A DNA stretch of 64,000 nucleotides from contig NC_019902.2 of assembly GCF_000321415.2 (NCBI RefSeq), positions 3,872,501 to 3,936,500 on the forward strand, read 5' to 3'. This DNA is from Thioalkalivibrio nitratireducens DSM 14787 (GTDB lineage: Bacteria; Pseudomonadota; Gammaproteobacteria; Ectothiorhodospirales; Ectothiorhodospiraceae). The position numbers and the translations under genes were made by a program. Within the stretch, counting starts at the first letter, position 1. Each line of letters begins with the position of its first letter. The notes under the pieces are model-generated. The model searched no databases. It saw only the letters and a list, made by a program, of their open reading frames with translations, and was not told the origin of the DNA. This document shows, piece after piece, positions 1-8,473 of the stretch.

Positions 1-249
1 TTCCTCGGTCACGGGCCGCAGCGGCCTGCGCAGGATCTCCTCGGCGTCGGGCAGCGGCAGCGCACCCATAGGCGCACGCACCTCGATCCGTTCCGAATCT
101 GCCCCGGTCGGTGGCCGATCGCCGAAGTGCGGCGTTCCGTCCGGACCGGTCCAGCGATAGACGTCGCTGGCGACCGCCAGCGATGCGCTCAACAGCAAGG
201 CCGGTAGGAGACCGGGGAAGAAAAGGGCTGCCCGCCCCCGCCGGGTCAC
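1..249 (-). CDS. DUF4124 domain protein, N-terminal part (runs off left edge)
   Basis: This gene is cut by the window edge; 83 codons are visible. A GTG start at 249 overlaps the stop codon of the upstream DUF2782 gene. The product begins with a short basic stretch and a hydrophobic segment (about residues 7-27) ending in AVAS, which looks like a signal peptide. The motif VYRWTGPDGTPHFGDRPP follows at about residues 29-46 and is the hallmark of the DUF4124 domain of proteobacterial envelope proteins. Its function is unknown. Overlap with the DUF2782 gene suggests co-translation. The start codon is inferred from the overlap and the signal peptide. Confidence 0.75.
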   Translation of the reverse strand, partial: MTRRGRAALFFPGLLPALLLSASLAVASDVYRWTGPDGTPHFGDRPPTGADSERIEVRAPMGALPLPDAEEILRRPLRPVTEE

Positions 250-608
250 CACGCGAACAGGATCCATTGCGGCGGCACGAAGTCAGGGCCCAGGCCGGGC
301 CGGCGGGTATCGAGCATGCCGTCCCCGGTGGTGTCGAGCAGGTAGTAGGGTCGCCCATAGCGGGGGATCACTTCCACCATGAACAGGCGCCCGCCGAACC
401 GGTATTCCCGAATCAGCCCGTCGCGCCGCTCGATCAGCGTGATATCGGCCTCCTCCAGCCGCTGCAGCTGCCGGGCACGCTCGTCGAGGACCGGCGGCGG
501 GGCGTCGGCTGCTATTTCCGGCGGAGGTGGAGCATCGCTCCACTCCTGCGCCCAGGCGGCCGGCAGTGCGATCAGGCCCGCTAGGGCCGCGAACAGGATC
601 CAGCGCAT
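246..608 (-). CDS. DUF2782 domain-containing periplasmic protein
   Basis: A 120-residue protein with an N-terminal signal peptide (hydrophobic residues 4-20, ending AWAQ) and a proline-rich linker. A conserved C-terminal part contains IREYRFGGRLFMVEVIP and ends with a Pro-Pro-x-W pattern. These are features of the DUF2782 family. In Pseudomonas a gene of this type sits beside polA, as I recall, and the neighbourhood here is the same. The role is unknown; export to the periplasm is predicted. It lies one base after the LOG-family gene on the same strand and overlaps the downstream DUF4124 gene, so the three are probably one transcript. Confidence 0.8.
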   Translation of the reverse strand: MRWILFAALAGLIALPAAWAQEWSDAPPPPEIAADAPPPVLDERARQLQRLEEADITLIERRDGLIREYRFGGRLFMVEVIPRYGRPYYLLDTTGDGMLDTRRPGLGPDFVPPQWILFAW

Positions 609-609
609 T

Positions 610-1362
610 TCAGAGCTCCATCAGGCGTTGCTTTTCCTCTGCCGAGGGCTCGAAGCTGCGTGCCTCGTAGTACTCGAAGATGGCGTTGACCGCGGCCTCG
701 GGAGTGTCTACCAGCGAGTATAACGCCAAGTCGCCGGTCGAAATCGTACCGCGGGCGACCAGCGTCTGCTCGAACCAGTCCAGCAGGCCGCGCCAGAACG
801 TGGTTCCGACCAACACGATCGGGATCCGGCGCGACTTACCGGTCTGGACCAGGGTCAGGATCTCGGCCAGTTCGTCGAGGGTGCCAAAGCCCCCGGGCAG
901 CACCACATACGCGGACGCGTATTTCACGAACATCACCTTGCGCGCGAAAAAGTGCCGGAACCCCAGGCCGATGTCCTGGTACGGATTCGCCTGTTGTTCG
1001 TGCGGCAGCTGGATATTCAGACCGATGCTCGGCGATTTCCCCGCGAACGCCCCCTTGTTCGCCGCCTCCATGATGCCCGGGCCGCCGCCACTGACCACCG
1101 CGAAACCGGAATCCGACAACTGGCGCGCGATCTCCTCGGCGAGCAGGTAGTCCGGATGCCCCGGCGGAATCCTGGCCGAACCGAAGACACTCACCGACGG
1201 CTTGATCCGCGCGAGCCGTTCGAAGCCCTCGACGAACTCGGCCATGATCTGGAAGATCTTCCAGCTTTCCCGGGTCAGCTCGGAATCGTCGATCGGGGCC
1301 AGGCCTGGATGATGAGCTCGCGCACTCGGCTGCTCCGGTGGGGCATTCGCATCCTTTTTCAT
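610..1362 (-). CDS. LOG family protein (cytokinin riboside 5'-monophosphate phosphoribohydrolase-like)
   Basis: A 250-residue cytosolic protein of the LOG/TIGR00730 family. Some members cleave nucleoside monophosphates (AMP or cytokinin nucleotides) to base and ribose-5-phosphate. Family motifs are present: GGGPGIMEAANKGAF near residue 95 and LPGGFGTLDE near residue 155, which form the nucleotide pocket and carry the catalytic Glu. The start chosen is ATG at 1362 (MKKDANAPP). The frame stays open far upstream, but only as the complement of polA. It is divergent from polA. The physiological substrate cannot be told from sequence. Confidence 0.85.
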   Translation of the reverse strand: MKKDANAPPEQPSARAHHPGLAPIDDSELTRESWKIFQIMAEFVEGFERLARIKPSVSVFGSARIPPGHPDYLLAEEIARQLSDSGFAVVSGGGPGIMEAANKGAFAGKSPSIGLNIQLPHEQQANPYQDIGLGFRHFFARKVMFVKYASAYVVLPGGFGTLDELAEILTLVQTGKSRRIPIVLVGTTFWRGLLDWFEQTLVARGTISTGDLALYSLVDTPEAAVNAIFEYYEARSFEPSAEEKQRLMEL

Positions 1363-1476
1363 CGCGCTAGCGTAGCGCCCGTTGGACCCGCCGACAAACC
1401 GCCGGACCGGCCGTGCGGTTCCCGGTGGGGACGGCAACGCAGTACACTCGGGACGACGCCCACCGAACCCGATCCG

Positions 1477-4185
1477 ATGACCGAAAACGTTCCCCTGGTG
1501 CTGGTGGACGGCTCGTCGTACCTGTACCGAGCCTTCCACGCCCTGCCGCCGCTGACCGCTCCCGGCGGCGAACCGTCCGGCGCCCTGTATGGGGTCCTGG
1601 GCATGCTGCGCAAGCTCCGGGCCGACTACGGGCCGCAACGGATGGCGGTGGTCTTCGACGCCCCGGGCAAGACCTTCCGGGACGACCTCTACGCCGAGTA
1701 CAAGGCGAACCGCCCATCGATGCCCGAGGAACTGGCCGTACAGATCGAGCCGCTCCACGAACTGGTGCGGGCCATGGGCTTGCCGCTGCTGTGCATCCCC
1801 GGGGTCGAGGCGGACGACGTGATCGCGACCCTGGCCGCACAGGCACAGGCGCGCGGTGAGCCGGTGGTGATTTCGACCGGCGACAAGGACTTGGCGCAGC
1901 TGGTCAGCGACCGCGTGACGCTGGTGAACACCATGAACGGCACCGTACTCGACCCGCCGCGCGTGCGCGAGAAATTCGGGGTCGATCCAGAACGGATCGT
2001 CGATCTGCTGACGCTGGTCGGCGACACTGTCGACAACGTCCCCGGCGTCGACAAGGTCGGCCCGAAGACTGCGGCGAAGTGGCTCGCCGAATACGGCAGC
2101 CTCGACGCGGTGATCGAAAACGCCGACCGGATCAAGGGCAAGGTCGGCGAGAACCTGCGCGCGGCGTTGGAGCGGCTGCCGCTCTCGCGCGAATTGGTCA
2201 CCGTGCGGCGCGACGTCGATCTGGGCATCGACGAGCACGAACTGGCCCTGGGCAAACCCGACACGACACGTCTGCGCGAGATGTACGGTCGCTTCGGTTT
2301 CCGGCGCTGGCTGGAGGAACTCGAAGGGAATGCCGGCGCCGACTCCGCGGACGACCCGCCGCCGGAAGAAGCGCAACGGCGCGACTACTCCGCGATCCAG
2401 GACGACCGGGCGTTCCGCGATCTGCTGAACCGGCTGGAACACGCCGAGCTGGTCGCATTCGACACCGAGACGACCAGCCTCGACTACATGCAGGCCCGGA
2501 TCGTCGGCGTGTCGTTCAGCGTCGAGCCGGGCCGGGGCTGGTATGTCCCGCTGGCCCACGAGGGCCCGGACGCCGCCCCCCAGCTCGAGCGCGCCCGCAC
2601 GCTCGAACGGTTGCGCCCCTGGCTGGAATCCGCGGAACGGGCAAAGCTCGGGCACCACCTGAAGTACGATCGAAACGTGCTCGCCAACCACGGCATCACC
2701 CTGCGCGGCATCCGCGAGGACACAATGCTCGAGTCCTACGTGCTCGACGCTGGCGCAAACCGCCACGACCTCGACAGTCTCGCGGAGCGGCACCTAGGCC
2801 ATCGCATGATCACCTACGAGGACGTCGCCGGAAAGGGCGCAAAGCAGATTCCGTTCGCCGAGGTCGCAGTGGCCCGGGCGACCGAGTACGCGGCGGAGGA
2901 TGCCGACATCTGTCTGCGCCTGCACCAGGCGCTGAACCCGCGCCTCGCCGACGCCGAGGGGCCGCGCGCGGTCTACCGCGAGATCGAACTCCCTCTGGTG
3001 CCGGTGCTCTCCGACATGGAACGCACCGGCGTCCGGGTCGACGCGGAACTGCTGCGCGCGCAGAGTGCGGAACTCGCGAAGCGCATGGACGAGGTGTCCG
3101 AGCGCGCCTATTCGGAAGCCGGCGCCGAGTTCAACCTGGGCTCGCCGAAGCAGATCCAGGAAATCCTGTTCGACCGGCTCGGCCTGCCGGTGCTGCGCCG
3201 GACCCCGAAGGGGCAGCCGTCCACCGCGGAGGATGTGCTGGAACAGATGGCGGCCGAGTATCCGCTGCCGCGCCTGATCCTCGAACACCGCGGGCTGGCC
3301 AAGCTGCGCAGCACCTATACCGAACGGCTGCCGGAGCGGATCCACCCCGAAACCGGGCGCGTGCACACCTCCTATCACCAGGCGGTGGCGGCGACGGGCC
3401 GGCTGTCGTCGTCGGACCCTAACCTCCAGAACATTCCGGTGCGCACCGACGAGGGCCGCCGGATCCGCCAGGCGTTCATCGCCGAACCCGGGCAGGTGCT
3501 GCTGGCCGCTGACTATTCGCAGATCGAACTGCGCATCATGGCCCACCTTTCGCGCGACCGGGGCCTGCTCGAGGCTTTCGCCGCAGGCGAGGACATCCAT
3601 CGCGCGACCGCAGCAGAAGTCTTCGGGCTGGAACCCGCGTCAGTGGGCCCGGACCAGCGCCGGGCCGCGAAGGCAATCAACTTCGGGCTGATCTACGGCA
3701 TGTCGGCGTTCGGCCTTGCGCGCAACCTGGGGATCGAACAGAGCCAGGCGCGCGAGTACATCGACCGCTATTTCGCGCGTTACCCGGGGGTCAAGGACTA
3801 CATGGAGCGCGCGAAGGAACAGGCCCGCGATCAGGGATATGTGGAAACGCTGTTCGGCCGCCGGCTCTACCTGCCCGAGATCGGCAGCCGCAACCCGGCG
3901 CGACGCGCGCAGTCCGAACGGGTCGCGATCAATGCACCGATGCAGGGAACGGCCGCAGACATCATCAAGCGCGCAATGCTGAAGGTCGCCGCGCGCCTGG
4001 AAGAAGGCGTTTTGCATGCACGGATGATCATGCAGGTACACGACGAGCTGGTACTCGAGGTCCGGGAGGACGCAGTGGAAGCACTGCGCACCGCGGTGGT
4101 CGCGGACATGTCCGGCGCCGCGGAACTCGCAGTCGACCTGGTAGTGGACGTTGGCGTGGGCGCCAACTGGGATGCCGCGCATTGA
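1477..4185 (+). CDS. polA: DNA polymerase I
   Basis: A 902-residue protein, typical length for Pol I. The N-terminal 5'-3' exonuclease domain begins VLVDGSSYLYRAFHAL and includes the helix-hairpin-helix region (GDTVDNVPGVDKVGPKTA). A 3'-5' exonuclease domain with FDTETTSLDYM follows; the DxE pair is kept, so proofreading is probably active. The C-terminal polymerase domain shows DYSQIELRIMAH (motif A), RRAAKAINFGLIYGMSAFGL (motif B) and MQVHDELVLEV (motif C). The ATG at 1477 directly precedes the exonuclease motif. It works in gap filling, Okazaki processing and repair. Two membrane-protein genes follow on the same strand. Confidence 0.98.
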   Translation: MTENVPLVLVDGSSYLYRAFHALPPLTAPGGEPSGALYGVLGMLRKLRADYGPQRMAVVFDAPGKTFRDDLYAEYKANRPSMPEELAVQIEPLHELVRAMGLPLLCIPGVEADDVIATLAAQAQARGEPVVISTGDKDLAQLVSDRVTLVNTMNGTVLDPPRVREKFGVDPERIVDLLTLVGDTVDNVPGVDKVGPKTAAKWLAEYGSLDAVIENADRIKGKVGENLRAALERLPLSRELVTVRRDVDLGIDEHELALGKPDTTRLREMYGRFGFRRWLEELEGNAGADSADDPPPEEAQRRDYSAIQDDRAFRDLLNRLEHAELVAFDTETTSLDYMQARIVGVSFSVEPGRGWYVPLAHEGPDAAPQLERARTLERLRPWLESAERAKLGHHLKYDRNVLANHGITLRGIREDTMLESYVLDAGANRHDLDSLAERHLGHRMITYEDVAGKGAKQIPFAEVAVARATEYAAEDADICLRLHQALNPRLADAEGPRAVYREIELPLVPVLSDMERTGVRVDAELLRAQSAELAKRMDEVSERAYSEAGAEFNLGSPKQIQEILFDRLGLPVLRRTPKGQPSTAEDVLEQMAAEYPLPRLILEHRGLAKLRSTYTERLPERIHPETGRVHTSYHQAVAATGRLSSSDPNLQNIPVRTDEGRRIRQAFIAEPGQVLLAADYSQIELRIMAHLSRDRGLLEAFAAGEDIHRATAAEVFGLEPASVGPDQRRAAKAINFGLIYGMSAFGLARNLGIEQSQAREYIDRYFARYPGVKDYMERAKEQARDQGYVETLFGRRLYLPEIGSRNPARRAQSERVAINAPMQGTAADIIKRAMLKVAARLEEGVLHARMIMQVHDELVLEVREDAVEALRTAVVADMSGAAELAVDLVVDVGVGANWDAAH

Positions 4186-4203
4186 CCGCGGGTGCCGATT
4201 GAC

Positions 4204-4701
4204 ATGACGTTTTCCGAGATGGTTTCCCGATCGGTTCCCTGGGCCGCCGCGCTTCTGGGCGTGGCGGCGCTGTGGGTCTGGGCCGACCGACTGCTGCCGG
4301 GCCGGGGCGCGGACACGGCCGTGATCGTCGAACCTCGGGATTGCGACCTGGCGGCGCGCACCTGCTTGACGCCGCTGCCTTCCGGCGGAACGCTGCGCGT
4401 GGCGATCGAACCGCGGCCGATCCGCCACCTGGAGCCGATGAACGTCGAGGTGGCGTTCTCGGAACTGGACCCCGAATGGGTCGAGATCGACCTGTCCGGC
4501 GTCGAGATGTTCATGGGCTATCAACGGCCGCGCCTGGAGCGAATCGCACCGGGGCATTACCGGGGCGAGGCGGTGCTGCCCGCGTGTACCGGCGAGCGCA
4601 TGACCTGGGCGGTCACCGTGCTGCCCGAGGGCGACCCGGACCGGGCCGAAGCGCGGTTCCACTTCGTCACCCGGAACACTGGGGCCGGCGGCGGCACGTG
4701 A
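4204..4701 (+). CDS. hypothetical membrane-anchored periplasmic protein upstream of SCO
   Basis: A protein of about 165 residues with one N-terminal transmembrane segment (about residues 10-28) followed by a soluble domain that should face the periplasm. Two cysteines lie seven residues apart (CDLAARTC) just after the membrane segment, and another (LPACTGE) lies near the C-terminus. I do not recognise a named family. Its stop codon overlaps the GTG start of the SCO gene, so the two are probably translationally coupled, and a part in copper handling or oxidase assembly is possible. The start is uncertain: ATG 4204 is chosen, with a GTG at 4192 in frame. Confidence 0.7.
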   Translation: MTFSEMVSRSVPWAAALLGVAALWVWADRLLPGRGADTAVIVEPRDCDLAARTCLTPLPSGGTLRVAIEPRPIRHLEPMNVEVAFSELDPEWVEIDLSGVEMFMGYQRPRLERIAPGHYRGEAVLPACTGERMTWAVTVLPEGDPDRAEARFHFVTRNTGAGGGT

Positions 4702-5327
4702 CCACCCGCACGCTGGTCTGGCTGGCGCTGGCGGCGTTCGCGCTGACGCTGATCGTATTGGGGCTTCGCCCGCCTGAAAGCGACCCGACGGCGCCGCACC
4801 GGGTGCTCCCGACCGCGCAGGCCCCGGAAGGCGGCCCGATCGAACTGCCGGTCAGCACCACCGGCGCACCACTGAGCCTTGACGACTTCCGCGAGGACTT
4901 CGTCTGGGTCTATTTCGGCTACACCTCCTGCCCGGACGCCTGCCCGGTGTCCCTCGGCTGGATCGCCGGCGCGCTTTCGCGCCTGCCGCCACGGTGGCAA
5001 GATCGCGTCCATGGGCTGTTCGTCAGCGTGGACCCCGGGCGCGATGACGCCGAGCGCCTGGGCGACTACGTCGCGTTCTTTCACCCCGCAATCGTCGGCG
5101 CGACCGGCCCGCAGGAGCGCCTGCAGGAGATTGCCGAGCGCTACGGGGCGTTCTACCAGTACACGGAGGTGGACTCGACGCTCGGGTACGTGGTCGATCA
5201 CTCCTCGTCGACCTACCTGATCGGGCCGGACGGCGTGCTGCTGCAGGTCCACCCGCACGGCACCACCTCGGCACAGCTGCTCGAGGCGCTGGAGGCGCAC
5301 GCCGGCTCCCCGGTCAAGCCCGAGTGA
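4698..5327 (+). CDS. SCO1/SenC family copper chaperone / thioredoxin-like protein
   Basis: A 209-residue membrane-anchored protein: an N-terminal transmembrane segment (about residues 5-22), then a thioredoxin fold facing the periplasm. The family copper ligands are visible: CPDAC in the YFGYTSCPDACPVSL stretch (about residues 75-80) and the distal histidine in VVDHSSSTYLI. SCO proteins deliver copper to, or reduce the cysteines of, the CuA site of haem-copper oxidases. The GTG start at 4698 overlaps the stop of the preceding gene. No oxidase genes are adjacent. Confidence 0.9.
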   Translation: MTTRTLVWLALAAFALTLIVLGLRPPESDPTAPHRVLPTAQAPEGGPIELPVSTTGAPLSLDDFREDFVWVYFGYTSCPDACPVSLGWIAGALSRLPPRWQDRVHGLFVSVDPGRDDAERLGDYVAFFHPAIVGATGPQERLQEIAERYGAFYQYTEVDSTLGYVVDHSSSTYLIGPDGVLLQVHPHGTTSAQLLEALEAHAGSPVKPE

Positions 5328-5367
5328 AACGGGAAGCAGTCACCTTCACGAGTGCCATCACGTGCCG

Positions 5368-5395
5368 GGAACTTCTCCGCGGGGGTCGCGTCACA
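5368..5395 (+). promoter_or_regulatory. candidate sigma-E/AlgU-type promoter
   Basis: GGAACTT at 5368-5374 and TCACA at 5391-5395 are separated by 16 bases. This fits the extracytoplasmic-stress sigma factor consensus (GAACTT, 16-17 bases, TCnnA). It stands about six bases before the first of four hairpins that end in a terminator, so it is well placed to drive the small RNA candidate. Called by eye; a chance match is possible. Confidence 0.6.
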
Positions 5396-5400
5396 GTAAT

Positions 5401-5511
5401 AGGCGCTAAGCCCAGCGCCTCCCGCTTCCCTCCCTGAGCGGGATGGTTCCGGCCCCCCCTGCCGGAACCCATCTTGCCCCGGTCATCCCCCTGTGACTGG
5501 GGCATTTTTTT
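5401..5511 (+). ncRNA. candidate small regulatory RNA at the polA-engB locus (ErsA/Spot 42 position)
   Basis: About 110 nucleotides fold into four successive hairpins. Stem 1 is 5401-5407/5414-5420 (AGGCGCT/AGCGCCT). Stem 2 is 5421-5426/5437-5442 (CCCGCT/AGCGGG). Stem 3 is 5445-5453/5461-5469 (GGTTCCGGC/GCCGGAACC). The last is an 11-bp terminator stem followed by seven T. Loops 2-4 are C-rich (TCCCTCCCTG, CCCCCCT, TCCCCCTG) and could pair with Shine-Dalgarno sequences. Upstream is a sigma-E-type promoter. In E. coli spf (Spot 42), and as I recall in P. aeruginosa the AlgU-dependent ErsA, lie between polA and engB, as here. No coding sequence fits this stretch. Sequence homology to either RNA was not tested. 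Confidence 0.65.
5475..5511 (+). terminator. Rho-independent terminator
   Basis: TGCCCCGGTCA (5475-5485) pairs with TGACTGGGGCA (5494-5504) through an eight-base loop, with a single G-T wobble. It is followed at once by seven T (5505-5511). It would end both the candidate small RNA and any read-through from polA-SCO. Confidence 0.85.
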
Positions 5512-5983
5512 GGCCACTATTCACCACGGTAGCGTGCACGTAGGGAATCGCTGAGCGACTATCGGATCGGCTCGTTGGTGCCGTCGGAATCCCCGAGCGG
5601 GCGGAGAACAGCGGCATACTGTGACTGGAAACCGATCCAGTACAGCCTGTCATGGCGGAGTACCCAGTGCCCGCCAAGGGTCGCGACCGGGCCGGCCTTT
5701 AGTTGCCGGCCACAGTCTCCAGCAATATCTGGACCAGCGCCGCGTAGAGGGCGGATATTGTCGCCGCGATGGCGTACGGAACTGGCCCTTTCCCTACCTT
5801 GACCAGAATCCCCCCGGGATCGGCACCATCGGCCAGTGACGGGCCAGGAGCGATGGTGTCCCGCACCCACGAGGGTTCTACCAGGTTGCGCGGCGCGCAA
5901 CCCATCGGCGGGGAATAGTTCTGTTTTCCTCGGGATTGTGATTCATCGGTCCGGTCTTGGCGCGACGCGTATCGCCATGAGCG
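5512..5983. other. intergenic stretch between small-RNA terminator and engB
   Basis: No confident gene. The minus strand is open at 5699-5905 (68 codons, ATG start), ending in a hydrophobic segment that could be a transmembrane helix (AIAATISALYAALVQIL). A second minus frame (stop at 5559) contains the protein-like string GGHWVLRHDRLYWIGFQSQ. The two could be small membrane-protein genes or remains of one frameshifted gene. I do not recognise either. Confidence 0.3.
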
Positions 5984-6631
5984 TCAGTCCGGCGCCCGAT
6001 GGGCGCCGGTGGTCTGCCCTTCCGGGTCCGCGGCGTCGAGCCAGTCGAGCAGCAATCCGCGCAGATCGTCGACGCCTTTGCGCTTGAGCGCGGAAAAGGT
6101 CTGCAACGTGGCCTCGAGCCCGCGCGCCTCCAGCCCCCGGCGGGTCGCCTGCAGTTGCCGATCGGCCTCGCTCCGGGAGACCTTGTCGGCCTTGGTCAGC
6201 ACCACATGCAGCGTACGCGGCTGGCCCGCCAGCCAGTGCAGCAGGGTCTCGTCCAGCGGGGTCAGCGGGTGGCGGATGTCCATGATCAGCACCAGGCCCG
6301 CCAGGCTGCGACGCTCACGAAGGTAATCTCCGATCAGCCGGTCCCAGTGCGCGCGCTGCCTGGCGGAGACCTTTGCGTAGCCGTATCCGGGCAGATCCAC
6401 CAGGCGCCGCCGGCCTGTAGGCGGGAGCCGGAACACGTTGATCTCCTGTGTACGCCCAGGCGTACGGCCGACCCGGGCGAGCGCACGGCGTTCACAGAGC
6501 GCATTGAGCGCGCTGGACTTGCCGGCGTTGGAGCGGCCGGCGAACGCGATTTCCGCACCTGTATCCTCGGGCAACTGGTCCAGTTGGCCGGCGCCCAGCA
6601 CGAACTCGGCTTCACGAAACGGGTTACGCAT
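5984..6631 (-). CDS. engB: ribosome biogenesis GTPase EngB (YihA/YsxC)
   Basis: A 215-residue TRAFAC-class GTPase that assists assembly of the 50S subunit. G1 is GRSNAGKSS at residues 32-40, G3 is DLPGYGYAKV near residue 80, and G4 is TKADK near residue 147. The length is normal for the family. The start at 6631 (MRNPF) is the usual family start; the frame is open further upstream but overlaps the promoter of the divergent cytochrome gene. Position next to polA, with a small-RNA candidate between, matches enteric bacteria and Pseudomonas. Confidence 0.95.
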   Translation of the reverse strand: MRNPFREAEFVLGAGQLDQLPEDTGAEIAFAGRSNAGKSSALNALCERRALARVGRTPGRTQEINVFRLPPTGRRRLVDLPGYGYAKVSARQRAHWDRLIGDYLRERRSLAGLVLIMDIRHPLTPLDETLLHWLAGQPRTLHVVLTKADKVSRSEADRQLQATRRGLEARGLEATLQTFSALKRKGVDDLRGLLLDWLDAADPEGQTTGAHRAPD

Positions 6632-6667
6632 GATTGTCCTGGACCGGGCCCGCGCGGGCATGGGTCT

Positions 6668-6698
6668 TTGCCGGGGTGCGGCGCTTATGCTATATACT
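6668..6698 (+). promoter_or_regulatory. sigma-70-type promoter for cytochrome c4
   Basis: TTGCCG at 6668-6673 and TATATA at 6691-6696 are spaced by 17 bases; TATACT two bases later is an alternative -10. It lies in the gap between divergent engB and the cytochrome c4 gene, about 90 bases before the latter's start. It is unusually AT-rich for this GC-rich window. Confidence 0.55.
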
Positions 6699-6785
6699 GC
6701 GCCCCTTATTTTGATGTCCCTGGCCCCCGGGGCACAAGGTCCGGCACGACCGGCTCGTGGTTTCCAAGCAGGAGTTTCGTCGATC

Positions 6786-7403
6786 ATGAATTACATGCGT
6801 GCAAGCCTCCCCATGATCCTGTCTCTGGCGCTTCTGCTGCCGCTGTCGGCGCAGGCCGGGGATCCGGCGCGGGGCCAGGAACTGTCGCAGGCCTGCGCCG
6901 CCTGCCATGGCGCGGACGGCAACAGTGCGAACCCGGAATGGCCGAAGCTCGCCGGCCAGCATGCCGACTACATCCATAAGCAGCTGATGGATTACAAGAC
7001 CGGGCGCCGCGAGGACGCACTGATGGCCGGGCAGGTCGCGAACCTAGACGAACAGGACATGCGTGACCTCGGGGCCTTCTACGCCCGCCTGGAGATGTCC
7101 ACGGCAACCGCTGACGAGACGGTCGCCGAACGCGGCGAGCGGATCTACCGCGGCGGTATTCCCTCTGCCGGTGTCGCAGCATGCATCGCCTGCCACGGCG
7201 CCACCGGCAAGGGCAACCCGGCGGCGATGTTCCCGCGAGTGGCGGGCCAGCACGCGCAGTACAATGCCGACCAGCTGCATGATTTCCGCTCCGGGCAGCG
7301 GGCGAACGACAACGGCCGGATGATGCGCAACGTGGCGGCCCGGATGTCGGACGACGACATCCGGGCGGTGTCGGAATACATGGCCGGCCTGCGCGCTCGG
7401 TAG
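6786..7403 (+). CDS. dihaem cytochrome c4
   Basis: A 205-residue periplasmic dihaem cytochrome. The signal peptide ends at about residue 24 (LSAQA/GDP). Two homologous halves follow, each with a CxxCH haem site (CAACH at 37-41, CIACH at 133-137) and a later Met for the sixth ligand. KLAGQHADYIHKQL and RVAGQHAQYNADQL are the matching repeats that define cytochrome c4. It passes electrons to terminal oxidases. A sigma-70-type promoter precedes it and a terminator follows. Pseudomonas has a cytochrome c4 gene at the same place after engB. Confidence 0.95.
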   Translation: MNYMRASLPMILSLALLLPLSAQAGDPARGQELSQACAACHGADGNSANPEWPKLAGQHADYIHKQLMDYKTGRREDALMAGQVANLDEQDMRDLGAFYARLEMSTATADETVAERGERIYRGGIPSAGVAACIACHGATGKGNPAAMFPRVAGQHAQYNADQLHDFRSGQRANDNGRMMRNVAARMSDDDIRAVSEYMAGLRAR

Positions 7404-7431
7404 CTCACGACGAAGCCTGCGGCAATCGAAT

Positions 7432-7456
7432 AAGGTGGCCCTGGCCACCTTTTTTT
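7432..7456 (+). terminator. Rho-independent terminator after cytochrome c4
   Basis: AAGGTGGC (7432-7439), a four-base loop, GCCACCTT (7444-7451), then a T run to 7456. A perfect 8-bp stem. Confidence 0.85.
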
Positions 7457-7571
7457 GTAGACGCGCCTCCCGAGTGAACGAAGCGCGTGGCCGGCCGTCC
7501 AACACCGGACCCGGCATCGCCGCCCTCGAATCGTCGGCGGCAGACGGCAACACCCAACGGAGAGATGGACC

Positions 7572-8204
7572 ATGAATCGACGTCATTTCATTGGCACCCT
7601 GGTCGGAGGCAGCGCCCTGCTAGCATCAGGCGCCGGACTGACACGCGACTACGCCGCGGGCATCGACTACCGCGAACTGTTCCCGCGCGTAGACACCGGG
7701 CTGCCCGAAGGCCGGATCCAGGTCGTCGAGGTGTTCTGGTACGGCTGTCCCCACTGCTACCAGTTGCAGCCCCTGTTGCGGGACTGGAAGACCAACCTCC
7801 CCGATCATGTGGATCTGCAGCACTTGCCGGCGCCGTTCAACGACCTCTGGGCGCTGCATGCCCGGGTGTTCTTTGCGGCGCAGGCGCTCGACGTGCTCCC
7901 GGAGATCCACCAGCCGTTTTTCGAGGCGATCCACGGCCAGGGCCGCAACCTGCGCTCGGAGAGCGCGATCCTGCGTTTCGTCGATCAGCGGGGGCTCGAC
8001 GCCGATGCCTTCCGCGAGGCCATGCGTTCGCCCGAAACCGGCGAGGCCCTGCAGGATGCCGGCCTCAGGGTGCAGGCCTACCAGGTCGAGGGTACGCCGT
8101 CCATGGTCGTCGACGGGCGCGCGATGGTCTCCTCCGGCATGAGCGGAAGCCACCGGGAGATGCTGCGCGTGGTCGACCACCTGATCGGAGACTTCTCGGC
8201 CTGA
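7572..8204 (+). CDS. dsbA: thiol:disulfide interchange protein DsbA
   Basis: A 210-residue periplasmic dithiol oxidase. The N-terminus is a signal sequence with an RR pair (NRRHFIGTLVGGSALL). The thioredoxin active site is CPHC at residues 59-62 in VEVFWYGCPHCYQL, the same dipeptide as E. coli DsbA. The cis-proline loop is EGTPSMVV near residue 175. It introduces disulfides into exported proteins. Placement after cytochrome c4 matches Pseudomonas. Confidence 0.95.
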   Translation: MNRRHFIGTLVGGSALLASGAGLTRDYAAGIDYRELFPRVDTGLPEGRIQVVEVFWYGCPHCYQLQPLLRDWKTNLPDHVDLQHLPAPFNDLWALHARVFFAAQALDVLPEIHQPFFEAIHGQGRNLRSESAILRFVDQRGLDADAFREAMRSPETGEALQDAGLRVQAYQVEGTPSMVVDGRAMVSSGMSGSHREMLRVVDHLIGDFSA

Positions 8205-8473
8205 GGGAGCTCCGTGGCCCCGCCCGTCGGGCGGCGGGTGCCGAACCCCACCGGCCGATGGCTGTGCCAACCAGGGCGGCCACCCTGCGTGTGCGCGATG
8301 GGTCGCACCCCGGAACCGCGATTGCCGGCCGCATCGCGTTTCCCACGCCGATCGCAGGGGAACCACAAGCCGCCCCGCAGGTCGCATGAACAGGGCGTAC
8401 ACCACGGCTGGACCGCGTCCGGCTTCGGGAAGCGCCCGCGCATCTAGATTAACGCGACCACCGGAGGCGCTGT

